Virus record (IMG/VR): IMGVR_UViG_3300020444_000093
Location: 1-20,397 of that record
Strand: one strand, 5' to 3'
Source of the DNA: a virus
DNA: 20,397 nt
The position numbers and the translations under genes are program-made. Every line of letters starts with the position of its first letter. Position 1 is the stretch's first letter. The notes beneath the pieces are model-generated. The model made no database searches. It saw only the letters and a list, made by a program, of their open reading frames with translations, and had not been told where the DNA came from. Positions 14,730 through 20,397 of this stretch are shown piece after piece.

Positions 14730-14978
14730 ATGCCTGATATTACAGCAAAAATTAACGTAGATACACAATCTGGTCCACAAAAAGTTTCAGTAACCATACC
14801 ATCAACTGTAGCTGTACAAAATTCAGAATTAAGATTTTCCCGCCTTGGTGATGTTGACACAACAAATTTAGATGATGGCGCAATGATTCAATACAGGTCA
14901 AGCGATGGTAAATTTGTAACTAGAACGGAAGTAGTTACTACAACTGGAACACTATTATTTAATTGTGGGAGTTTTTAA
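14730..14978 (+). CDS. Small probable virion protein of unknown function
   Basis: I do not recognise a named family. The 82-residue protein is predicted to be mostly beta-strand (DITAKINVDT, KVSVTIPST, then an RFSRLGDVDTTNLDDGAMIQYR segment at about 35-56). The pattern 'DV-x-T-x-x-L-x-DGA-x-(I/L)-x-Y' is a common motif at the N-terminal side of phage tail-fibre proteins, so it may be a fibre-associated module encoded as a separate gene. It has its own late promoter and strong ribosome site and stands just before the large fibre-like gene. The role is inferred from motif and context. Confidence 0.65.
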   Translation: MPDITAKINVDTQSGPQKVSVTIPSTVAVQNSELRFSRLGDVDTTNLDDGAMIQYRSSDGKFVTRTEVVTTTGTLLFNCGSF

Positions 14979-14985
14979 ATAGCAT

Positions 14986-16695
14986 ATGGCAACAGTAATA
15001 CAGATAAAACGGTCATCAAGTACTTCAGCACCAGCAACATTAAAATTAGGTGAATTAGCTTTAACTTATGGAACAGGAACCCAAGGTAATCTAGGAGATA
15101 GATTATTCATTGGTGAAGGTGGTGTAGATGGTAATGGTGACGCAAATAATATAACAGTTATCGGTGGACAATATTTTGCCGATATGTTGGATCACGTTCC
15201 TGGAATATTAACAGCAAGTGGAGCATTAATTGCTGATTCAAATAAAGCAATAGATGAATTAATTTTAGGTAGTGATACTTCAGTAGGCGGAACAATAAAA
15301 TTTAATGAAGGCTCAAATAATGGTGCAGGACATATTGGACTTAAAGCGCCAAATAGTGTAACTTCTACAACTACATTTACATTACCTGATGGTGATGGTT
15401 CTGCTGGTCAGTTTATAAAAACTGACGGTTCTGGTTTTTTATCTTTTTCAACAGTTGACCAAGCTTTAGATTTAGCAGGTGATACTGGAACAGACACTTA
15501 TAATACAAGTGAAACATTAACATTTGCTGGTGGTTCTGGTATGGAAGCAGTAGTTACTGATAATACGGTAACTATAAATGCAACAGCATTAACAGATTCA
15601 AATTTATCTGGTAGTGCCGCTATTGCAAATGATAAATTAGCAAATCCTACTACAACATTAGGATCATCTACTTTAACTTTAGGTCAAACAGAAACAGATT
15701 TAGCAGGATTAACTTCTTTAATAATTGATGACATTACAATTGATGGTCAATCATTTACAACTACATCCGCAAATAAAAATATTAATATCTCACCACACGG
15801 AACAGGTTCAATAATTGTTCCTAGTGGATATGAAGATAGAGCAGGATTTCAAAATCAATCACTTGCAAATAAAGCATATGTTGACCAAGTTGCTCAAGGT
15901 TTAGATACTAAACCATCTTGTAAAGTTGGAACAACTGCTGATTTATCAGCAACTTATAATAATGGAACATTAGGTGTTGGTGCAACATTAACAGCAAGTA
16001 TTGTCGGTGCATTATCACTTGATGATGTAGCAGTAAGTGTTGCAGATAGAGTTTTAGTTAAAGACCAAACAGACGCAACCGAAAATGGTATTTACACAGT
16101 TACAACTGTTGGTGATGGATCAACTGAATTTGTATTAACAAGAGCAACTCCAGAAGACCAACCAGCTGAATTAAGTGGTGGTGCATTCGTATTTGTAGAA
16201 GATGGAACTTTAAATGCAAATAATGGTTATACATTTACACACACAGGTGCTCCAACATTTGGAACAACTGATTTAGATGTAGCACAATTTTCTGGTGCAG
16301 GTCAAATTACTGCAGGTGCCGCTTTAACAAAATCTGGTAATACAATAGATGTAGAAGTTGACGGAGCTTCAGTTGAAGTTTCAGGTGACGCATTAAGAGT
16401 TAAAGCATTAGGTATAACAAATACTATGTTAGCAGGTTCAATTGCAAGTGATAAACTTTCTGACCCTTTATATTTTGCAGACGAATCTTCAACACAAGGA
16501 TCCGTAAGAGTTGGTGGTGTTTTAGAATTTTTAGCAGGTGAAGGAATTAATACTGTTGCTACTGGTAATACATTACAAATTGTTGGTGAATTAGCAAGTA
16601 CATCAAATATAGGAGTTGCGTCTTTTTCTACTGATAATTTTACAGTTACCTCTGGTGATGTTGAAGTTACTACAGTAGATGGTGGAACTTTCTAA
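14986..16695 (+). CDS. Tail-fibre-like structural protein
   Basis: The 569-residue protein has an N-terminal fibre-attachment-type motif (TVIQIKRSSS, then LKLGELALTYG at about 20-30 and GDRLFIGEGG near 37-46), often found at the base of tail fibres and short receptor-binding proteins of marine phages. Later come FTLPDGDGSAGQFIKTDGSG (about 129-148) and long Thr/Ser/Gly/Asp-rich beta-strand repeats such as NDKLANPTTT and TNTMLAGSIASDKLSDP. It lacks membrane helices and has only one Cys. It probably forms part of the host-recognition fibre. A GGGAG lies rather far upstream of the ATG. A TAATG junction links it to the next gene, so it is probably co-translated with it. Confidence 0.82.
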   Translation: MATVIQIKRSSSTSAPATLKLGELALTYGTGTQGNLGDRLFIGEGGVDGNGDANNITVIGGQYFADMLDHVPGILTASGALIADSNKAIDELILGSDTSVGGTIKFNEGSNNGAGHIGLKAPNSVTSTTTFTLPDGDGSAGQFIKTDGSGFLSFSTVDQALDLAGDTGTDTYNTSETLTFAGGSGMEAVVTDNTVTINATALTDSNLSGSAAIANDKLANPTTTLGSSTLTLGQTETDLAGLTSLIIDDITIDGQSFTTTSANKNINISPHGTGSIIVPSGYEDRAGFQNQSLANKAYVDQVAQGLDTKPSCKVGTTADLSATYNNGTLGVGATLTASIVGALSLDDVAVSVADRVLVKDQTDATENGIYTVTTVGDGSTEFVLTRATPEDQPAELSGGAFVFVEDGTLNANNGYTFTHTGAPTFGTTDLDVAQFSGAGQITAGAALTKSGNTIDVEVDGASVEVSGDALRVKALGITNTMLAGSIASDKLSDPLYFADESSTQGSVRVGGVLEFLAGEGINTVATGNTLQIVGELASTSNIGVASFSTDNFTVTSGDVEVTTVDGGTF

Positions 16696-16916
16696 TGAAT
16701 CTTTGGAAGAAGATTAAATGGTTTTTGCTTTCAGGAGCACCAGCCATTGTAAAACCAAAGAGTACAAGAGTAACAGTTAAAGATTTAAAAGACAAAACTA
16801 AAAAAGAATTAGAAAAAATTGGAAGAAAAATAGGAATAGAATTAGATAGAAGATTAACAAAGACAAAATTAATTAATAAAATTAAATTTAAAGCTAAGTT
16901 AAATAGAAGAAAATAA
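16695..16916 (+). CDS. Small very basic protein with SAP/HeH-like helical motif
   Basis: The 73-residue protein is about one third Lys plus Arg. After a hydrophobic/aromatic start (LWKKIKWFLLSGAPAIV) it has VTVKDLKDKTKKELEKIGRKI and then GIELDRRLTKTKLINKIK (about 26-64). The 'LKxKTKxELxxIxxxxGIxLDxxxxKxxLIxxI' pattern fits SAP/HeH/Rho-N-like helix-extended-helix motifs, known for binding nucleic acid in some proteins but also found in phage structural proteins. TAATG junctions bind it to the fibre-like genes on both sides, so it is probably made in step with them. Whether it binds DNA, the fibre base or something else is open. Confidence 0.66.
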   Translation: MNLWKKIKWFLLSGAPAIVKPKSTRVTVKDLKDKTKKELEKIGRKIGIELDRRLTKTKLINKIKFKAKLNRRK

Positions 16917-17347
16917 TGACAGTAAGAATTAAACCATTACGTACAGAAGTAGCAACACGTATTCCATCATTAGGTGTTATAGACGTTGGAGAATTAGCTG
17001 TTAACATACACGATGGTAAATTTTATACAAAAACAAGTGTAGGTAATATTAAAGAAATTGGTGGTGTAGGTGGAATATCATTACAAGAAGTTGTAAATAA
17101 TGCTGCCATATCTGATAAAGATATTACTTTGAATGGGGCAGATTTGATATTTGAAGGAGATATAGCAAATGCATTTGAAACTACTTTAACAGTAGCAGAA
17201 CCAACAGCAGATAATATTGTTTCATTACCAGACGTAACAGGAACAGCTATAACATCTGGCAATTTAACAATAGATGGTACAGCAACTGGAGACGCTCTTG
17301 CTAGTGATGGTGACGCTTTAGCATATGGAATAGTTTTCGGAGGATAG
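16916..17347 (+). CDS. Short tail-fibre-like protein sharing the GELA attachment motif
   Basis: The 143-residue protein begins with a version of the same N-terminal pattern as the 569-residue fibre: TVRIKPLRT, then VIDVGELAVNIHDGKFYTKT (about 21-40) in place of the LGELALTYG and GDRLFIGEGG blocks. A Thr/Ala/Asp-rich beta-strand part (TLTVAEPTADNIVSLPDVTGT, about 87-107) follows and is typical of fibre shaft repeats. It may be a shorter, separate fibre subunit or the base of a multi-gene fibre. It begins in a TAATG junction and stops one base before the next ATG. Confidence 0.72.
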   Translation: MTVRIKPLRTEVATRIPSLGVIDVGELAVNIHDGKFYTKTSVGNIKEIGGVGGISLQEVVNNAAISDKDITLNGADLIFEGDIANAFETTLTVAEPTADNIVSLPDVTGTAITSGNLTIDGTATGDALASDGDALAYGIVFGG

Positions 17348-17348
17348 A

Positions 17349-17696
17349 ATGGCGAGTACATTTAAAAATGCAGGAATGGCACTTGGTTTTGCTGATACCG
17401 CAGCTGCAAATTTATATACAGCTGGTGGTTCTGGACAAGCAGTTATTCACGCAGTATATATAACTAATAAGTCAGACGCTAATAATGGTTTTGTAGATGT
17501 AAAAGTTACAATAGATGGTGGAACAACATTTAGATATGTTGCTAACAAAGCACAAATACCACCTAATAATACTTTAGTTTTAGATAAACCTATAAATTTA
17601 GAATCAAATGATATATTAAGAGTAGTGGCACACCCATTACCAGATTCATCAACAACTGATTTAGAAGTATATGCTAGTGTACTGGAAATAAGCTAA
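17349..17696 (+). CDS. Probable virion structural protein, beta-sandwich type
   Basis: The 115-residue protein is predicted to be all beta-strand: AVIHAVYITNKSD near 31-43, GFVDVKVTIDGGTTFRYVA near 47-65, then IPPNNTLVLDKPINLESNDILRV (about 69-91) and LEVYASVLEIS at the end. The series 'strand, N-x-(S/A)-x-x-x-x-(V/F)-(D/T)-V, ... L-x-x-x-D-x-(L/I)-(R/K)-V' is common in small phage head or tail decoration and adaptor proteins that tabulate vector-like surface loops. I cannot name the family. It has no Cys. A TAATG junction couples it to the next gene. The context of fibre genes on both sides suggests a tail or baseplate part. Confidence 0.68.
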   Translation: MASTFKNAGMALGFADTAAANLYTAGGSGQAVIHAVYITNKSDANNGFVDVKVTIDGGTTFRYVANKAQIPPNNTLVLDKPINLESNDILRVVAHPLPDSSTTDLEVYASVLEIS

Positions 17697-18310
17697 TGGG
17701 AATTTCAATTAAACATAATATAAATCCACAAGAACAAAAATTTAATGGCCTTCGTAGAACACAAGAAGGTATGCTTTATTTGACAAATATTAACCCTAAT
17801 GAAACTGGTGAAATTCAATTTTCAACATATGTAGAAGAAGGAAAATCAGATAATGTACCAAAAGATGGTACAGATTATGTGGCAGAAAGAGATGAAATAT
17901 TTAATTGTCAGAACTTTGTTGGTGATGGTTCTACATTAGCTTTCACATTAAACGCAAATATGGGTACTCTTGGAAGTAGATTATATGTAGTTTGTAATAG
18001 TGTAAGAAAAGATTCAAATTTAGATTATACGGTATCTGGAACAACATTAACTTTTAATAGTCCTCCTTTGGATGGATGGGCTATAATGATAGCACAGTTG
18101 AAAAAAAGATACTATAATAATGATTCAGATACTTTTCAACAATTTGTATTTGATGTAAATACTACAACTACTTATCTTATAAATAGTAATGGAGAGTTGG
18201 TTAAGAGAGTAAATCATACAGCTAGTCAAGAGTCAACAAGTGATGATTTTGTTTCTTTTGAAAGTACAACGGCGAGTGTAAATTCATCAACTTATCAAGA
18301 TGGAATATAA
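17696..18310 (+). CDS. Tail-fibre-like protein with GDGST-type beta module
   Basis: The 204-residue protein has an N-terminal part of unknown type (MGISIKHNINPQEQKFNGLR, then EGMLYLTNINPNETGEI) and a central module at about residues 74-130: FVGDGSTLAFTLNANMG, then RLYVVCNSVRKDSNLDYTVSG and TTLTFNSPPLDG. This 'GDGST-x-x-F-T-L ... V-x-x-x-x-D-Y-x-V-x-G-x-x-L-x-F-x-x-x-P' series is widely seen in tail-fibre and tail-knob proteins. It probably is a fibre-associated virion part. The final residues YQDGI end just where an exact late promoter octamer begins, so the stop codon and promoter overlap. Confidence 0.74.
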   Translation: MGISIKHNINPQEQKFNGLRRTQEGMLYLTNINPNETGEIQFSTYVEEGKSDNVPKDGTDYVAERDEIFNCQNFVGDGSTLAFTLNANMGTLGSRLYVVCNSVRKDSNLDYTVSGTTLTFNSPPLDGWAIMIAQLKKRYYNNDSDTFQQFVFDVNTTTTYLINSNGELVKRVNHTASQESTSDDFVSFESTTASVNSSTYQDGI

Positions 18311-18313
18311 ATA
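18306..18313 (+). promoter_or_regulatory. T4-type late promoter octamer
   Basis: An exact TATAAATA overlaps the TAA stop of the upstream gene. Predicted transcription starts near 18319, giving a leader of about 14 bases before the ATG at 18333. The leader includes only part of the purine-rich AGGAAAACGGA segment that would act as the ribosome site. Confidence 0.58.
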
Positions 18314-18332
18314 TAGGAAAACGGATTAACAA

Positions 18333-19871
18333 ATGGCAGATTTCAAATTAGGTAGACTTAAATTTAAATGGAGAGGTGATTGGGGTGTAAGCACTGCTTA
18401 CGTTGTAGATGATATTGTTAAGTATGGTGGAAATGTTTATGTTTGTGTTGAGAACCATACATCACAAGCTACAAGTGCAGGTTTTGCTACAGATTTAGTA
18501 GCTGTTAAATGGCACATACAAACGGAAGGACTTTTCTTTAAAGGTGCTTGGGCATTTGATACTGTTTATAAAGTAAATGATGTTGTTAAATATGGCGGTA
18601 GACAATATCGTACTATTACAGCTCACACATCCGCTTCATCTGGTGGTTTAAATCAAAGTAATTTTGAATTATATACAGATGGTTTAGATTTTTTAGGGGA
18701 TTGGGTAGCTTCAACATTATATAAATTAAATGATGTTGTTAAGTATGGTTCATATCAATATAAAACTATAACAGAACATACATCAACAGCAGACTTTGAC
18801 GAAACAAAATTTAATGTATATTCTGAAGGTTTACAATGGGAAGATAGTTATAACGCTGGAACAACTTACCAAAATGGTGATGTTGTAACCTACGGTGGTT
18901 ACACTTATGTTTATATTAATGTTTCTGCTTCAGCTGGTAATACACCAACAGATGATACTTTTTGGGATGTTATAACAACAGGTTTCAAAGCATTAGGAAT
19001 ATATTCACACGGAACAGCATATAAAACTGGAGATACTATTCAATATGGTGGTAATAACTATGTATCACAATCAAATAATACCAACGAATATCCAGCAAAT
19101 ACAAACGGAACTACTAATACAGCTCATTGGACATTAAACCTTGAAGGTTTTAATTACAAAGGCACTTATAATGCTGGAACATCTTACTTAATAGGTGAAG
19201 TTGTTAGTTATGCTTCAACTGCTTATGTACAACTTCAAGATAGAGTTACAGGTGTTACTCCAGGAACAGACGCTGCTAGGTGGGATATATTATCACAAGG
19301 AGATTCAGCTGCTGTATTAACTACTAGAGGTGATATAATAATTAGAGACTCTTCACAACAAAACAGATTACCTCTTGGTGTTTCAGGTGCTTATTTACAA
19401 TCTGATGGAACAGATGTCAGCTGGGATGCTACAACTAGTACAGGTCATTTTGTACCACCAGTAGGAACAACAGTTCAAAGACCAGGGTCACCAACAGATG
19501 GTGGAATAAGATTTAATACAACTTTAACAGGTTTTGAAGGTTATAATGGATCACAATGGATGACTTTAGGTGCAGGTAATCCTTGGCATTCAGAAAATGC
19601 AAGTTTTAATGCTGCTGCTAATGATAGAATTTTAGTAGATACATCTAGTGTAGCTGTAACAGCTACTTTACCAGCTGCTCCACTATTAGGAGATTCTATT
19701 AGATTTCAAGATGTAAGTGGAACATTTGCAACAAATAATTTAACTGTTGATAGAAATGGTAAAGATATAATGAATTTAGCAGAAGATATGACAGTTGACA
19801 CAAATCACGCTGGGTTTGGTATGGTCTTTACAGGCGATACTAATGGCTGGAAAATTATAGAAGTAGCATAA
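18333..19871 (+). CDS. Fibre-like protein with six carbohydrate-binding (CBM5/12-type) repeats
   Basis: The 512-residue protein has six tandem units of about 50 residues (roughly 12-66, 68-117, 119-167, 169-217, 219-272, 274-322). Each has the pattern (W/Y)-x5-Y-x3-(D/E)-(V/I/T)-(V/I)-x-Y-x3-x-Y and resembles the small chitin/cellulose-binding modules of family CBM5/12. After these come LTTRGDIIIRD and LGVSGAYLQSDGTDVSW (about 329-364), then RPGSPTDGGIRFNTTL (383-398) and GYNGSQWMTL, all common fibre modules, and a beta-rich C-terminus ending GDTNGWKIIEV. It probably binds glycans on the host or another surface. It has its own late promoter. Binding specificity cannot be read from the sequence. 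Confidence 0.84.
   Translation: MADFKLGRLKFKWRGDWGVSTAYVVDDIVKYGGNVYVCVENHTSQATSAGFATDLVAVKWHIQTEGLFFKGAWAFDTVYKVNDVVKYGGRQYRTITAHTSASSGGLNQSNFELYTDGLDFLGDWVASTLYKLNDVVKYGSYQYKTITEHTSTADFDETKFNVYSEGLQWEDSYNAGTTYQNGDVVTYGGYTYVYINVSASAGNTPTDDTFWDVITTGFKALGIYSHGTAYKTGDTIQYGGNNYVSQSNNTNEYPANTNGTTNTAHWTLNLEGFNYKGTYNAGTSYLIGEVVSYASTAYVQLQDRVTGVTPGTDAARWDILSQGDSAAVLTTRGDIIIRDSSQQNRLPLGVSGAYLQSDGTDVSWDATTSTGHFVPPVGTTVQRPGSPTDGGIRFNTTLTGFEGYNGSQWMTLGAGNPWHSENASFNAAANDRILVDTSSVAVTATLPAAPLLGDSIRFQDVSGTFATNNLTVDRNGKDIMNLAEDMTVDTNHAGFGMVFTGDTNGWKIIEVA
18366..19298 (+). repeat. Six tandem carbohydrate-binding-type protein repeats
   Basis: The repeats are seen at protein level, not as exact DNA copies. Units two and three are the closest pair (TVYKVNDVVKYGGRQYRTIT against TLYKLNDVVKYGSYQYKTIT), which suggests a later duplication. 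Units four to six have diverged more and keep mainly the aromatic residues and a Gly-(D/E) before the central strand. Confidence 0.75.
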
Positions 19872-19879
19872 TTATTTAA

Positions 19880-19896
19880 TATAAATATTATAAATA
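19880..19896 (+). promoter_or_regulatory. Two tandem T4-type late promoter octamers
   Basis: Exact TATAAATA occurs at 19880-19887 and again at 19889-19896. By late-promoter geometry the starts would be near 19893 and 19902. A strong AAAAAGGAAAGAAC ribosome site follows before the ATG at 19919. It is the only gap in the window with a doubled octamer. Confidence 0.62.
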
Positions 19897-19918
19897 GTAT
19901 AAAAAGGAAAGAACATTA

Positions 19919-20397
19919 ATGAGTAATTTATCAAAAATCTTTGGTTCGGCTGGAACATCAACTGATCCACGAAAAGAAGGAATGCCTTTATTTGGTTTAT
20001 GGGGAGCAGAAGGTGGCGGTAATACAATTGTTAATTATAGAGTTTTCGATTCTGGTTTTAAAGACGTAGGGTCACCTTGGGGTGGAGCTACAGGTACTAC
20101 TTCAAATTATAGATTTGGAATAATGGCAGACGCTTCTCACTCTTATACTAAAGAAGACCACGGTTCAGATTTAATGGCAAACCATACTACTGAAACTTAT
20201 AGTTCTTATGTAAATTTTAATAAAAGTATTTACCAAGTTGACCAATACCCACACGCTTTTTTCTATTCTGCTTCACGTGATGGTCACGTTGCGTGGCAAA
20301 GTTACCACCAAATGACTTCTTCTTTTGAATATACAGTAGGTTGGACAAAATTAAATATGGTTTTACCTGAAGGATGTAGACCTAGACGTATGTTCTG
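19919..20397 (+). CDS. Probable virion structural protein, 3' end cut by the window edge
   Basis: An open frame runs from the ATG at 19919 to the end of the window, giving 159 codons and no stop. It starts MSNLSKIFGSAGTSTDPRKE and continues with GMPLFGLWGAEGGG, VNYRVFDSGFKDVGSP and many Tyr, His, Ser and Trp residues (for example YPHAFFYSASRDGHVAWQSYH near 118-138). I do not recognise the family. The gene follows a doubled late promoter and a strong GGAAAG ribosome site, and stands after a fibre gene, so a tail or fibre part is likely. The aromatic-rich composition differs from the Thr/Asp-rich shaft proteins upstream and could mean a globular receptor-binding or decoration domain. Confidence 0.75.
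   Translation, partial: MSNLSKIFGSAGTSTDPRKEGMPLFGLWGAEGGGNTIVNYRVFDSGFKDVGSPWGGATGTTSNYRFGIMADASHSYTKEDHGSDLMANHTTETYSSYVNFNKSIYQVDQYPHAFFYSASRDGHVAWQSYHQMTSSFEYTVGWTKLNMVLPEGCRPRRMF

Noticed and set aside
17023-17361. Minus-strand open frame of 112 codons
   Set aside because: It is antisense to a fibre-like gene; the Ala/Ser/Pro/Val-rich product is what reverse reading of a Thr/Ala-rich fibre gene gives.
18178-18185. Exact TATAAATA inside the gene at 17696
   Set aside because: It lies inside a coding region more than 140 bases from the next start, with a better placed octamer at 18306. Probably a chance match in AT-rich DNA.
14986-20397. A diversity-generating retroelement acting on the fibre genes
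   Set aside because: No reverse transcriptase gene and no template/variable repeat pair are visible in the window.
1-20397. tRNA genes, CRISPR arrays, insertion sequences or intrinsic terminators
   Set aside because: Intergenic gaps are at most about 50 bases and are filled by promoter and ribosome-site motifs. I saw no cloverleaf, spaced direct repeats, transposase or GC-rich hairpin followed by T residues.

Overview
The window looks like part of a tailed, T4-like marine bacteriophage genome. This rests on the very low G+C content, almost gap-free coding with many ATGA, TAATG and short overlaps, tail-fibre-like proteins at the right end, and several exact copies of the T4-type late promoter octamer TATAAATA just upstream of genes. 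A phage of SAR11 (Pelagibacter) or of marine picocyanobacteria fits best, but no host marker or core phage gene (terminase, capsid, polymerase) lies in the window, so the host is inferred.

Layout. Positions 1-4679 are a minus-strand operon. Read in the direction of transcription it holds two paralogous putative glycosyltransferases with DFD motifs, three radical SAM proteins of different architecture, and the start of a further gene cut by the window edge. At 4679-4718 a very short divergent region carries late-promoter-like octamers facing both ways. Positions 4718-14098 are a plus-strand accessory cassette of 14 genes: two SAM-dependent methyltransferase-like proteins, a short NAD-dependent epimerase/dehydratase, seven proteins with the 2-oxoglutarate/Fe(II) oxygenase-type His-x-Asp...His pattern (two TauD-like paralogs have His-x-Asn instead), a compact membrane fatty-acid desaturase with a full set of metal ligands, a compact PLP aminotransferase-like protein, an NADPH-dependent FMN-reductase-like flavoprotein, a possible GNAT acetyltransferase and one small unknown protein. 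Positions 14131-20397 hold small virion-type proteins, tail-fibre-like proteins, a small basic SAP/HeH-like protein, a protein with six carbohydrate-binding-type repeats, and a cut-off last gene. Late promoters stand before several of these.

How it may work together. The two accessory blocks together encode a very dense set of redox and group-transfer enzymes (three radical SAM, seven 2OG-type, one diiron desaturase, one flavoprotein, two methyltransferases, one aminotransferase, two glycosyltransferases, one epimerase). They adjoin the tail-fibre genes and are preceded by a late-type promoter, so they are probably made late in infection. The reasonable hypotheses are modification of virion or host-surface molecules (glycan, lipid or protein side chains) or synthesis of a small molecule. 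The substrate cannot be read from the sequence. No tRNA, CRISPR array, insertion sequence, integrase or convincing intrinsic terminator was seen, and no non-coding stretch exceeds about 50 bases.
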